The notes under the pieces were generated by a model. It had not been told where the DNA came from and made no database searches. It was given only the letters and a program-made list of their open reading frames with translations. 64,000 nt of DNA from Anoplolepis gracilipes (lineage: Eukaryota > Arthropoda > Insecta > Hymenoptera > Formicidae). Positions 25,447-38,474 of this stretch are shown here, piece after piece. A program made the translations under genes and the position numbers. The stretch covers positions 10,094,501 to 10,158,500 of the forward strand of contig NC_132981.1 of assembly GCF_047496725.1 (NCBI RefSeq). The letters are read 5' to 3'. The stretch's first letter is position 1. Every line of letters begins with the position of its first letter.

Positions 25447-26220
25447 GCGTGTCTCATGCATTATTAGCAGAACATTTGTCAATTATTACATATGTATCCC
25501 TAATGTGAAACACGAATCCGTCGCGAATAGAAATTATACATTTACACACACATACACAACGTCATCCTTATATTATTATATGTGTGTGAAAAAAATGTGT
25601 GTTTCGAGTAAATATAGACATTATCATCGTCTATTGATCTTTTTATCGAAGATTAGAGTTTATTTTATTATCGAGAATGACTATTAAGCGAGAAATAACT
25701 ATTATATTATTGCTATGCACATTTCTTTGTTTATTATATTACTATACGTAAATTTGACATAACATGCATGTTTACGCAATAAAGTACGTTGTAAATCAAT
25801 ATACCGATTATTTATTACGGCATATTTAGAATAGAATTTATATTTAATATATTTAATATTTAGAATTATATCACATATGATTCTCGAAAAGCAAAATGTA
25901 TAAACGCTTAATCTTGCTTTTTTATTCGTTTCTGATGTTAAATCATTTGAATCTTTTTGACATACTATGTAAAGAATTTCAGTTAACAATTTTAAATAAA
26001 ACAATTATATGTTTTTTTTTCTTCGGAAAACTTAGTATAATCACAGAGAACATATATAGATATTTTTTAGAAGATTTATAAAGAAATTTGATTTTTTGTT
26101 TTACTCTAAAGTAATTTTATCTAATATATAAAAATAATGTCTTTGTCCTGAAAATAGGTCGTTAATGAAAATGATGTCTAACATATCAGCAAATATATAT
26201 TGTATGTAATTCAAGAGCGT

Positions 26221-29200
26221 TTAAGATTCTGCTTTTGCTGGAGTAGACGCAGAGATGTCATCTTGCTCGTCGATTGGACACAAACATTCTACACACGCAT
26301 GGTCCTCGACATAGTGACCCGGTGCGGGATAACTCATGTGATAAATCGTATCGCTGACCATCGGATGTTTGGGCGGCTGATATTTACTTTTCCGGGCCCA
26401 CGGAAGTTCTTCTTTAGATTTCGACGTCCACGTCTGATATGATAATTTAGTTATCGTTTCGTAATCTATCTTCATTTCTGGCCTGTGAACAAGTACAAGG
26501 TGCATTGTAAGATTGACGTGACAATTTGCATTTGAATTATAACAGGCTCAATATGTCGTAAGAACAGAGTTTAAATTAGACATCTGTTATTTTTTTTTTT
26601 TTTTTTTTCAAAAGATTTCTTTTCCTGAGAGGAAAGAGCTTCTCATTAAAAGTTCTTTTTTTTACATTCTAGACATAGTTTGTAATTGTTTTTCTTAACG
26701 GTTGTTTATATGCTTTATCTCTTTTCACACGTCTTCTTCTTACTTGCGGTATTGCATAACTGCGGGCTTGAAACTGTGAACAGGTTTTATTACGTCGCAT
26801 TTCACATAAGACAATCCAGTAGTCGTATCTCCCTCAAACGGTACGTCGACTGTGTGGATATTATCACATGGGATGATGAGGTCCGGACGCGATGTCATTT
26901 TCGCTACATATTCACGACGAGTCGTCGTCTCTGATTGCATTTTAGCTGTTATACCCTTAGGGCGCGATGGCACAAACGGCCTCCGCCTCTCGGCCCAGAC
27001 TCGTTGATAGCTAAGCTGCAAGGTGACTCGCTTATTAAGAAAGTCGCACCAGGATAAAAATTATTATTAAAAATTATTATTTGTAGACATAATCGGGGAA
27101 GGAAGGAATCACCTTGTTAGTCGTATCGGTAGACATCTTTATGTCGGGGATAGAAAGACTGCCGCAGGGAATAAACGGTTCCATGCGTTCCGCAACACCC
27201 GGCAGATAACTCTCCTTGTAGATAGTTTCATCCGCGAATTTGGCACCATAAGGCAATACATATGCTGCCGTAGGAAGAAAAGGTTTTTCCATGGGAATCA
27301 CGTCGTTCTGCAGGTAGCTCTCGGAATAGGTGGTTTTGTCACACATTGTAATATTCGGCGGTCTTAATAAAAATACTCGAATTAATTATGTTAATATTGT
27401 TTTTTTTATATTATACAGACACGTGTACAAAAAGAGAGAAAAAAGAATGAACGTACAGATGGAATATATTTTTATATAATTATAATATTATTTCATAGAG
27501 AATTTAATTTTTATTACTTTATATGTATATTCTCAAGAGAGATTTATTGATATTAGATATGAAGTCAGATATATTTGAATCAATATTTTTTTTTATACAC
27601 AGACATAAACACGTTATAAAGAATAATTTATATTATTAGAATGCGTTCCGTTATTAATTTATTATTATGCAACGTATCACAAAATGTATAATATTCAGAT
27701 TTATGCGCGGTATATATACTTATATGCCAGTTTCTGCGCCCAGGGATAGAGTTCCCTCTTATCAACGACAAAAGGCTGATAGCTCAACTTCTGTGTCGTT
27801 TCACTGAGCAGCGGCTGGTTCGATGGACAATATTTTATTATCGGCTTGAAACTGATTGCAGGTTCAACAGGTCCAGGAGAAATATACGATAGTCTCGTCA
27901 TCGTTCTGTCATCCAAAGGCGCTGAACTTGTACGGATACTTCCACAAGGTATAATCATCTCCGACTTCTCAACATACTTTGGCGTATAATCGTAACGAAC
28001 CGTTGTTACAGTTTCCATTCTACCCGGAGCTATTGTTCTAATAAATAAAATATATTTATTGTATGAGTGTAATTTGTAAAGTTAAAAAATTCAATTAATA
28101 ATTATTTTCCTTAATTTTTTTCTTTAAATATTATTAATGAATATTAACTACATAATTAATTTTCTAAATAATAATGAATAATAATTCTAAGTAAAAATGA
28201 TAGCTAATGATAGATCAAACTAATAATCTAATTAACAATAACTTATAATAGTTAAATATTATAAGTTAATTCTAACATCAAGCTAAAAAAGTTATGAGAT
28301 ATAAAAATTATTAATACTTATTATTAAATATTATTACTAATTATTTATAATAATAATAATTAATATAAAAGTAATATAATTAATATAATGCAACAATAAA
28401 AATAATGGGTATACTGGTAAATTATTATTAATTATCATTAATTAAATAATTAATTTTACTATTAATTCTAATACAAGGATAAAATTTAAGAATTATAATG
28501 TTAACCACATGTTCTTCATTACCAATTTATCTGGTCTTTATATTGATATCAAAAGCAGTCATCAATACATATATATTTTAATTTCTCTTTGTTATCGTAG
28601 AAGCTTAGATAGAAGTGAAGAAAAAAATTATATGTTACTAATTATTATTAATATATATCTTTGTTGTTATATTGCAATTTATAATAATTATTATTAATTG
28701 TAAATATTAATTCTAATTATATTAATTGTAATTATTCATTATAATTAATAACTTAATATTAATTATACATCTTTTTTATATTTATCTATCTTTTTTTACA
28801 TTTGTTTTATATTAGTTTGTATTTTAATATTAAAATTTATAAGTCTTAATTATTGTTATTATATATATATATATAAAGATAAAAACAAAGATTAATAATA
28901 ATAATTTTACATGTACAATCTCTTTTCTTCAAGTTTAGTTATTTTAATAGATCAAATATGAGTTATCTTGAAGAGTAAAGATGGTGGGAGGCTTCTATGA
29001 TAATAAAGTGAAACTGATGAAGTATGCATAATATATTGATACTTCTAGTATCAGTCCAGATATACTGATGTTGAAGAGCACATTATCAACATTGTAATTA
29101 CTTATTTTTATTTTCATATTAAAGTTAATAATAATTACATAAATAATAATGAATAATAATTTACCATTAGACCCGGATAGAAACAAAAAGATTAAAGAAA

Positions 29201-30673
29201 CAATTATTGAATATATTATTAATTATTATTAATTAAATGAATTTTTTAATTAACTTTATTACATTTATGCAATACTTATAATTATTTATTAGAATGATAG
29301 CGCTCCGAATATAATGGAAACTGTAACCAGTTCATCTTTATTTTTAATAAATTCTGCATTAATGATAAATATTATTGACTGGCATGTTATGTAAATATGT
29401 AATTATTGTTACATTAATTATTATTACTATTATATTAATCATATTACTAATATATTAATTATTATTATTCTAAATAATTAGTAATAATGATAAGTAGTAA
29501 TAATTTTTGTCTTTCATCTCTATTTTTTTAGCATGATGTTAAAATTAACTTATAGTAATTAATTATTTATATGTTATTAACTATTGTTAATTAGATGTTT
29601 ATTAGTTTGATTTATCATTAGCTATCATTTATTAGTTAGAATTATCATTCATTATTATTTAGAAAATTAATTATATAATTAATATTCATTAGTAATAATT
29701 AATGAGTATAAGTTATTAATTTTATTGTTATTTGATTGATAATTAGTTAATTATTTATAGTATTAATGTTAATTGGTAATAAATTTTATCTTTAATTTTA
29801 GTTTTTATATTGAAATTAATAATTTTTAACGTATATGTATTATAATGAAATAAAAACCAGATGCCTTCATAAGTAAAAAGTGTAAAAAAATACAATACAA
29901 AAAATATATAATGCAACTTTGATATTCTTATTCGATAGATACATTCATCACGTCAAAAGTAATTTCTTTTGCACTCTGCAAATATATCGACGACGTAAAA
30001 AGATACAAGACACGTTCATCCTTTTCTGTTACCTACCTACGTTTAGGTATAATAGGCTCCGCTTTAACGATCTGCCGTACAGGTCTATAGGATAATTGAT
30101 TAGTCGTCTCGTCAACAAATTTTCCGGTACTTCTTTGAAGACTGTGGACGGGCCGAATCGGTTGTGGTCGTACACAACGCGGATCAACATTCACATACGA
30201 CAAATGATAAGTTGTACTGGTCTCGAGTTGTTTCGACGGCACTTTGTACAATCTCTCCGGTGCAAAGGACTTTGCACGTGGAGGCTGCATGTATCTTTTG
30301 GCATACTGCATACGCATATAAATATTATATAATAATCATAAATATAAGATAAACGATTGAATATATATTACAATATTCAATAATATTAATTAGTAACAAT
30401 TTTAAATTATGAATATATATTGATGACTTTCTTGGCTGGACAATTTATCAATTAAAAATTAAATTGTTATAATGAAAAGTTATTCAACCTTGTACACGAA
30501 ATATTAGTAGTAATAATGAATTTCAGCATTGTGTATAAAAATCATAGAGTTTGTAAGAAATAATTAAGTTTGCAAGATGAGATAAACATTACTTTAGCCT
30601 TGCATGGACATGTTATTCTTTTGCCAGATGATAAGGCTTTCCTCTTCGAACAAGAGGGCTCAACAACCTCCAT
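26221..30673 (-). CDS. SAXO1/2-like: SAXO/FAM154 stabilizer of axonemal microtubules
   Basis: Six exons in transcript order: 30593-30673, 30037-30305, 27720-28037, 27113-27362, 26744-27015, 26221-26482, giving 483 residues. The protein is built from repeated units of the form TTxxLSYxP...KP: TTYHLSY, TTNQLSYRP, TTQKLSYQP, TTGLSYVK and ITKLSYQTW. These are the Mn modules by which SAXO proteins bind along microtubules of cilia, centrioles and sperm tails. Joins are supported by family text, for example LAYK-PPNITM across exons 3-4 and TTNK-LSYQ across exons 4-5. The first exon (MEVVEPSCSKRK...TCPCKAK, Cys-rich like the family N-terminus) is inferred from a donor GTAATG and matching phase and is less certain; translation could instead begin at ATG 30317 in a single longer exon. 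The 2-kb second intron holds a large inverted repeat. Expression is probably testis or ciliated sensory neurons (family knowledge). Confidence 0.85.
28020..29815. repeat. AT-rich inverted duplication in SAXO intron 2
   Basis: Two pairs of inverted segments: 28020-28130 with about 29215-29330, and about 28130-28440 with about 29350-29730 (perhaps to 29815). In the first pair the copy includes the end of intron 2 and the first ~35 bases of exon 3: on the plus strand AATATAATGGAAACTGTAAC at 29309-29328, against AGAATGGAAACTGTAAC at the exon-3 start on the minus strand. The two pairs are permuted relative to one another. Confidence 0.7.
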
Positions 30674-30954
30674 ATTGCAGTTTTGGATTCTCCTTTTTTT
30701 ACCGTATCATATATATTTATATTTATGCAATGCACAACAGCATTAATATTCTTGTGCGTAAAAACGATATTGTAATAAATATCAAAACATTTAAAATAAT
30801 ATTATATATCTTGTAGAATCAAAGTTTCATAACATTGTGTAAAAATCTAATAAAATACGTTTGACATACAATATAGTACAGAAACTAACTTCGTGATATT
30901 CTCGCCGGAAAAATATATCGTCGAGGTCGAGACTTTCCTCGAGATATCAATTAA

Positions 30955-31084
30955 GGGTCTGTTTTTTATTACTGAACTAGCTATACATTAGTTCAGAGTT
31001 CAGAGGGTATCTTTTTCCCTCCATATTGGAAAAAGGTTACCGTCTGAACCAGGGTAACTAGTTCAGCAATAAAAAAACAAGAAC
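30955..31084. mobile_element. piggyBac-type hairpin MITE with TTAA flanks
   Basis: Flanked by TTAA at 30951-30954 and 31085-31088. The left end is GGGTCTGTTTTTTATTACTG and the right end, on the minus strand, GTTCTTGTTTTTTTATTGCT. The interior also pairs (GAACTAG, GTCTGAAC, TCTTTTTCC against GGAAAAAGG), so all 130 bp fold into one hairpin. It lies about 280 bp upstream of the SAXO start codon. Confidence 0.75.
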
Positions 31085-31088
31085 TTAA

Positions 31089-32035
31089 GATTCAAATCGT
31101 ACATGATCGTGCATGATTCTTTTTCTCTTTTCTCTCGTAGATAAAACGACGTATGTAATACAAAAAAGAAAACAGACAAGAATACAATATCATAAAAGTT
31201 TCACTAGAAACTCTATTTCGTCCATGTATTTCAGTAGCAATTTAATTTGTACTTAATGGTTAGAGCGTTGTTATATAATAAGGTGGAATTTTTCCATTCA
31301 CCAATACACGTGTGACACCGACGTGTGTCACGAAAGATCACAGTTAAACTTTAAAAAATTGTATACAGCGTTTTAAGTATCTAATAATCGACACCTCTTG
31401 TGTGTGACAAATTAACGTCACATTTTGACGCGAAAGATGAAAAAAAAAATATCGTATATCCTCAAATATAGAATATAGGATATTTTTATTTTATCTTTCG
31501 ACTTCTCTAATCATAGCTGTATGACATTAGTCGTTCTCTAGGCGTTGATCTATGCACTCTTTTCATTAATTGGCACAAGCAATGATGTGTATGTGGAAGA
31601 CACGAGAGATGTACTTCAAGCGTGCAACTTGGCTTATGCCTTGTTCGTGAATAATATATTATCTATACTTAAACTTTAAACGCGCCTAATTTACACTTTT
31701 TTCACACATTAAGCGCATTAAAAGAATCTGTGATTTAACATTATATATATATGTATTTACTGTATACAATATATAGGGGTTGTACGAATATCTTATATCT
31801 CAATTAAAAACTGAGAGAAAAAAAGAGATTATAAATACAAGACAGCCTAAAAATGATAACCATCTCCTCCTGATCGATCTGCAGTCGTACAGAAATAAAA
31901 CTTAAGAAAGAGAGGTAGAAGTGTGTAATAAGATAAACTTAGAAAAATAATTAATTACACATTATTCGTATGACGGGCAGGAGTTCCATCATCTGACTGA
32001 CACTGAATCACAAACACTTGAGTTAACTCTGATCT
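31089..32035. other. SAXO-PI4KII intergenic
   Basis: AT-rich, no ORF or RNA gene that I can support. The PI4K type II 3' UTR must begin at 32035 and run leftward; its poly(A) site was not located. Confidence 0.6.
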
Positions 32036-34047
32036 TCAACACCAAGAGAAGAACGGACTCTTATTTTGGAAGCGCTGAGTAAACGTGTCAGAGAACGAAA
32101 ACAATCTGGGAGCGCCGTTTCCTTTGGCCCTAGAATAAAATAACGCGTGTGAAATTGTGCGAGACAAGTATATTATGCATCTAATATAATATAATATAAT
32201 ATATTATAAACCTAATATATATTATAATTTGTCATATTTTTTGATAAATATAAATAAGAATATATACTTTTCCACGATTACAGCCGGCATTTGTACCAAT
32301 TGTACAGGACTCTTGGCATCTTTCAGGGCCTGTTGTAAGTTCAAGATCTGGCCACGCATCACACTCATTTGCCTATCATAGTGGTGTCGATCAAAACCCT
32401 TATCTTGCTGAAATAGATAAATAAATTATACTTATTGTTGTATATAAGTGAGAAATACACATACGATAGAATAATCTTTTCAAATAGTAAATGTAACTTA
32501 CTTTGAATAATTGATATAGATCGTCGCAAAGATCCTGTACAAAATTCTGATCCGAAAGTTGCGGCAGGACTAGCTCTCTCGTGACTTCGCTAAACGGTTG
32601 TTTCGCCTGGGTCAACCATGCCCAATGATAAGGATACGCCCGCCAAGAGTCCGGATGCTTGAAAGGAAAGGCCAGGCCATTGTCGATCGCAGCGATCTTC
32701 ACCTCACCCTGTTCGGATCCGTTTTTGCTGACGCTAGTATCATACTTGATCAGCCAATTGTCATTACCTACGAGAGCGAGATTATCCTGTCGTGTGTACA
32801 AATAACAAAATACGATATAACTTAAAAAACAGCTCAATCAGCTTTACCTCTGTCTGTATTTCTGATGATATAATCCAGAATGACTAAACGTTCAAATTGA
32901 AGTTGAAACTCTCGACTTAGACGTACAGGCATGGATTCGCTTTCCCATCGCCTCAGCCAATAGTCGGCGTCCTTGTAGCCGTCCACAAAGACTTGGAAGG
33001 AACCGACCTTTGGCGGCAAACCGATGCGATTGAAGTGTGATCCCACTGTAGGAAACTGGTCCATGATAGCCTGTTTCATGCGTGCCTTCTGACGATCCAG
33101 GCGTGGATAATTGAAAACCTCGCTGACGAGTTTCACTACTCTAGTGTTCGGTACGACGCCGAGGCCTAGTTTGCGATCGACCAGACTCGCGCCCGCCTCG
33201 CTTAGGTATCCCTGGTTCGGGATTAAACAGCTCCTGCCGAAACAGCAAGGACAGCAGAGCTTGTGCATCCATTTCGTCCACTTTGGATTCAGCCTGCCAT
33301 AAGGTTCCTCATCCTTTGGCTTAAATACACCTATTATTTTCTGATGAGAACAGTACAAGATTAGTAACACTTGTGTATCACTGGCTCCGTTAGAAGCTAT
33401 AATGGAGTTAATAAACTCCTTACTTTTGCAAGAAGATTAGAAAAATATATCTTACCCCCGCAGGATTTTTGACAAAGTAACTACCGCTAGAACCCTGGTA
33501 TATCCTCTCTGGATAAACCCCATTGTCTATTGCACACTCAGCCTGCCACACCAGTTCCGTGAACTGTGGATCATCTACAATACATACAATATATGTAATG
33601 CAACACTATCACGATTCTCAGAACGTCACTAAATTATGAGTCACAAACGAGTATTAAAGGACAACATTGCTATTTGCTAACTCCGTTAGGAGACCCAAGA
33701 ACGTAGTTCGACGAACCTGGAAATCTGTTGAACGTAACATCGAGCTCCAAGCGACCGAGGAGAGGCTGGCTCTCCCGGTCGATCCCGGAGGAATCTATGA
33801 CTAGGGTTTGGTCGTTGCTCAGACCGGGAATGAACTCGACGTCGGGCAGGAGGTCCGCCGATGGTGGCGGCGGCTGCGGCACCGGCGACTGTCGCTCGTT
33901 CTGCGACGATAGGCGCTGATGGTGGTTGCTAATGGACAAATCCACCAGCGCATCGGTCTCTACGAGAGTGACCGGGGGACTGGTGTTGTTCTGACTGTGG
34001 TACTCTCGATAAGGCACGTGCAATTGCCGCTGTTCGGAGTCGCTCAT
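32036..34047 (-). CDS. PI4KIIalpha (PI4K2A): phosphatidylinositol 4-kinase type II
   Basis: Six exons in transcript order: 33717-34047, 33456-33574, 32848-33340, 32502-32767, 32268-32407, 32036-32129, giving 480 residues (human PI4K2A 479). It makes PI4P on trans-Golgi and endosomal membranes. A low-complexity Pro/Ser N-terminus (1-105) precedes DDPQFTELVWQAE and IYQGSSGSYFVK (nucleotide loop). CCPCC at about 179-183 is the palmitoylation motif that anchors the enzyme. NTDRGNDNW (Asp about 313) and AAIDNGLAF (Asp about 343) hold the catalytic and metal-binding residues. The C-terminus SPFFSWC matches the family end PFFSWW except for the last residue. The start is ATG 34047; the frame is open further upstream but only with non-ATG codons. 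The exon-1 donor is CCAG|GTTCGT, because it alone gives the family join RFP-DDPQF. Confidence 0.95.
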
Positions 34048-35152
34048 CACAGATTGATCCGCGATCAAAGCGGTCTCGCTCTCTCGCGGTTTCAACCGTC
34101 GCCGAAGTCGAGGTTCTTAACCTTTCACTTTTCGTCTCGACGGAACCCTGTCTATACCTTGCGACATTCCCGCGAGTATCTCCCTCGTTTGTCAGCGACG
34201 CGTGCTCGTCCTCGGTTCTTCCTCGATGTTGTAGTATCTCGTGCTTGTGTCAACGTATGAGAAATGCATCAGGATTCTATGCGTCTATGCGTCATCCGTA
34301 TCGTATATACGTAGCGTAGACTAGCAGCACACGCAACCTGTAGTCATCGATGGTGACAGAGAAGGGGGTACTCGCTGTAATCTAATCCGATTAACCAAAA
34401 TCTGGTCCGTCATCCCAACGACGGGCGCTATCAGCTGATAGGATTACCGCCATACTTGCGCGACGCGTATGCACTTTTTTCTCTCTCTCTCTCTCTTTCT
34501 TTCTTCCTCATTTTTCCTCCACCTCCTTTTCTTACATTATACGTGTGCATGTGCAATAATACACTGCGGTATAATATTCGCGACGTCATTGCGAAATTGC
34601 GATTGATCTCTAACCGCGCGAATTTTTTTAATGTCAAAGAATAAAAGGCCCGAATCCCTGAATAACTTTGCGAGAAGTGCGAGCGCACTCTGAAACCTGA
34701 ATAAGTCGAAGATTATCTTCCGATGGACATGTGTGTTGGAAATATTGGAAAGGTTAAGGTTCTACGTGATAATGATTTTTTTTTCTCGAAATAATAAAAG
34801 CTGCAGGAGTTGCAGAAGGTTTCCGAGCAATTTTACGAAATACAAGCTTAATCGTTATTTGTTTTCTTTCGTCTACATTATATGTAAGGAAAAAGCTTGC
34901 TGTGTGAAGATTAAAGTTTATGTTTCAAAACACATAACAGTGAAATAAATATATATATCTAATGAAATTGTATAATAATATCACGTATTACATATAAATA
35001 TTTAAATTGATAATAAAGAACTAACTAAAATTGTCTATACTTTTAAAAATTTACGTTAGCATGCATTTTCTTTTCCAAATATTTTAGAATAATTGAAAAT
35101 ATATTTGATACTAATATTATAAATTCCAATTTTGCCGAACATCTGCATTCTG
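34048..35152. other. PI4KII upstream region and HAUS6 3' side
   Basis: 34048-34700 is CpG-rich and should hold the PI4KII promoter and 5' UTR, with a (CT)n run at 34482-34502. From 34700 to 35152 the DNA is AT-rich and includes the HAUS6 3' UTR. No further exon seen. Confidence 0.55.
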
Positions 35153-37427
35153 TTAATTTTCCGAATCAGAGGGTACATGCAACAAAGACGATGTAGCGGA
35201 ATTAAAGAGATTTTTTACTCTTTCATCACATTTATGCGTTGTTACACATCCAGATATCAAGCGACGTTTTCTTGGTGTTAAATTTAATCCTTCGTAGCTC
35301 GTGCTCGAGCTATACAATATATTTTCTGAAAGCAAATATGCTAATTTAGTTTTAAATCGCCAATCAAAATTTCAGCATGTTAAAGTATCGAAAATTGCAG
35401 AGAACCTCTGGAACGTTTTAGATTCAATTTAGAACGATGTGGCAATTGAAAATACAAGGACGACAGTGGTTTTCCCTTCAACAAAATCTCACATTTCTTA
35501 GAATGTGCACGAGGAGACAGCCATCCACTCATACTGCTCCAAGAACTTCTGAAGTCTGATAATGCTGTAGGCGAGTCATGAGATAGATGATGTTTGCCTG
35601 CGTACCTTTTAAATAGATCCTTATGTTTGCCTGGAAATTGTTAACAATTTTGTGACAAATGTGGATGCTCAGTTTTGAGAAACGATAAGATTTTAACAAA
35701 CAACACCTTTTTCACTCAAAGATGAGCACAATTTTTCATGGAAAAGATTATCATCCATATATTCTTTCAAATTAAAATTAATTTTGGGAGATTGCAATAA
35801 TATCTTATAATTTTCAGGTTGTAATGATTTGCTGATTACATCAGAATTCGTGTAAGCGTTTTCATTTTTTTGATAATCATATTGTTCTTCTCTATGTAGA
35901 CTGTCAATTCTAGTATTCAAAGCAATAAACAACGTATGTAGCAATTTCATTTCTTCGCAAGTATTTTGAATAAATAATAAGCATGATGATAAATCTGGGA
36001 AATCAGCAGCGTTTATGTGAAATAACATTTGTACAGATGTCAGATAGAGCAATGTAAGTAAAGTGGAGAATGAAATAACAAAGCCATCCGTGTTTAAATT
36101 GATGATTGTATGCTTAAATTTAAAAAAAAATTTATAATTAGTATAATTTAGATTTCTATATGATTTCTATCTTACCTCTAATAAGAAATTATTGCATTTA
36201 ATTTTGGGAAACTTATTTGCATCAAGCACTTCAGAATTTGTATTTATCCTCAGGATAAGTTTGTACAAATAATTGCAAGATTCTTCTATATCATTGAATT
36301 CTTTATTCTTTCTAGATATATATTGCACTTTCTCAAGAATGTTTTTTTTCCATACTGCAATGTAAGAGAAAGAATATTGTAAAAATTATTAATAAGATTA
36401 TCTCTATAGAAATGTTTATTGAAAACTAACAACTTATGATGTTCATATCCTCTACATCTGTTAATCGTTTTTGAATTAATGGATGAACTGATGAATTAAG
36501 AGCTAGTCTTTCTATGTTTTCCTTCCTATCAAAGATCTCTGATTTGCGCACATTTAATATTTCAATCTTGTTGCTGAAATATATAATAATGCAATTATTA
36601 ATTATATAAGCTGATCATCCCTTCTATTCATCGTACAAATAAAAATAATAAAAATTACTTGAGAAAGCTACTTGCAGTATCATGAATTCTCTGTGTTTCC
36701 TTATGAGTCTCTGTTATAATACTGTTTTTTTTAGTAATTACATTATTAAAGTATGTTATAGTTAAATGATCCATGATTGGACTTGGACGAGGTGCATTGC
36801 ACAAGTCTTCTTGAGCTGAAGAATTCAATAGATAAATTATGATTGTATCAAAATATAGAGAGAGCTATGGTTTTATATATATATATATATATATATTCAT
36901 TGTCACTTACATTCTCTTTTAATATAAGTTTTAAGCGTAACTTGCGATAGCTTCCACATGATAAGTAAAAACTTGGTACCTCCCGATTGGATCAAATGGG
37001 ACAGCAATATTGTTGGAAAATTAATGTCGAGATTATCACGCGATACAATGGAAAGAAAATTTTTCATCTCGGCGCGATACGTTACTTCATCCCTTTTACA
37101 CAAGATCGGCCATTTGACCATTTGATTAAAAAGTGTCGCGTCGTATACGTTTGACAGATAATGAGATACATGCAAAAATCCGGCCGTATTGGGTTTATCG
37201 AACATACCCTTTCGAGAGAAAAAGGATGCCCGTATTAAAAATTTGTTTAACTTTATATAAAATTAATAGAAAGAAATAAAAATTTCTTTCTACCATGTAT
37301 TTTTCTCTACCTGTCTAAAATGTTGCTGAAATTCGATGGACGGGGGTTGCATTTGCGTGAGCAAAAATACATTTTTGTAGAACGAGGATCCAATGGTTCT
37401 AATATGACTTTCTTCTAATTTGTTCAT
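35153..37427 (-). CDS. HAUS6 (dgt6): HAUS augmin-like complex subunit 6
   Basis: Eight exons in transcript order: 37311-37427, 36911-37208, 36659-36815, 36431-36573, 36176-36354, 35707-36112, 35406-35630, 35153-35325, giving 565 residues. The HAUS6 N-terminal domain is recognisable at about 40-140 (MFDKPNTAGFLHVSHYL, then SGGTKFLLIMWKLSQ). The middle is helical and hydrophilic, followed by LNTDGFVISFSTLLTLLYL at about 300-325. The C-terminal part is Ser/Lys-rich with several SP/TP sites (SPTALSD, WLSPRAH, LTPRKRR), fitting mitotic phosphorylation. Augmin recruits gamma-tubulin to spindle microtubules for branching nucleation. The exon-4 donor is ambiguous by 4 bp on sequence alone (GTTGTT or GTTAGT). 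Insect HAUS6 evolves fast, so the call rests mainly on the N-domain. It is head-to-head with LSM8. Confidence 0.85.
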
Positions 37428-38474
37428 TATAATATTATATACGTACAGATGAAAATTCAATTCGACTGTGTTTCATCGACGATGTTTATTTACACTGCAT
37501 CTATTTTATACTGAAAAAATACTACTGGTTGACCTATATAAATTATTTTATCTCGAAAAATGTATTTGTTTAGCGATAATAATGATTCTATTATTATACC
37601 TGTGCTATATGATTAAAAAAAAAAACAATAAATATAAATAACGTAAAAAATAAACTTTAAGCCGTGATTACACTATAGGTTGCGGTTGGGGTTACTATTG
37701 GACATTGGGAACCAACCAATCACAGCAAAGGTTGCTAATCCAACTCCAATAATTTTTAGCTCTTTTTTTTTATAATCTCAATTTGTTTTTTTAATCTAAA
37801 AATAATTACATATACGTTTGTCTTTCTCAATTGGCTTCATCAGAGTGTAAAAAACACAATGCATAATGCAATTTTTAAATAACAATCGTAACTTTGGAAT
37901 CTCCCTATCAGCATACATGTTCAAAAGAAAATGTTTCTAAGAGATCCACAGGATATTAAACATTCTATGGATTTTTTAAAAACATCTTTTGAACATGTGT
38001 GCTGTTAGGACTATTATTATATATATAACAACAAATGTATTAAAATGAAAAAAGATTTATGGTCAGCTAAAATAATATGTAATGAAATATATTAATAAAC
38101 CTATTATATTTTCAATCCTTTAATATTTTCATTTTTTTTTTCAAATACACAATTATGGATCTAGCACGGACATGAACCAACCGATTGTTTTACCGATAAA
38201 TGCATCTAATCATATAGTTCGGCCACTTTAAAAACGAATCCAGATGGCGTTAGCGTACTGCAAGGAAAAGCGTTATGTCAAAAACGGCGTGGCCCCTCTC
38301 AGACTTCTCTCTATCTACCGTGATTTCAAGTGATCTACAATCTACACTACAATTTCTATGGGAGTTTGTTGTTATGACTGTCACTGGTCGCTGATTTGCA
38401 TGTGAAGAAGCCGATAACTCGCCGAGCTTATGTGGTTTTATATCAATTTTTTACTGAACAACTGATAATAGATA
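37428..38474. promoter_or_regulatory. divergent HAUS6/LSM8 upstream region
   Basis: About 1.05 kb between two start codons that point apart. It holds a hairpin MITE at 37904-38009 and a less AT-rich 38160-38470, closest to LSM8, that probably contains its promoter. An inverted CCAAT-type pair (TTGGTTCCCAATG on the minus strand) lies near 37700-37720. Confidence 0.45.
37904..38009. mobile_element. hairpin MITE of about 106 bp
   Basis: The left arm is CCTATCAGCATACATGTTCA and the right arm, on the minus strand, CCTAACAGCACACATGTTCA. The arms continue to pair (AAAAGA, ATGTTT, AATCCA against GATCCA) over nearly 50 bp each. Confidence 0.75.

Larger units (their letters stand above)
22978..26220. 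other. STAT-SAXO intergenic, 3' UTR and repeats
   Basis: The STAT 3' UTR begins here; its end was not placed. The rest is AT-rich with (AT)n at about 23986-24030 and 25398-25440, and CAGTG-ended elements. STAT and SAXO converge across this gap. No coding exon seen. Confidence 0.6.

Noticed and set aside
33670..33716. Extension of PI4KII exon 1 through GSSNYVLGSPNG
   Set aside because: No phase-compatible donor in the extension; the CCAG|GTTCGT site gives the family-like FP-DDPQF junction.
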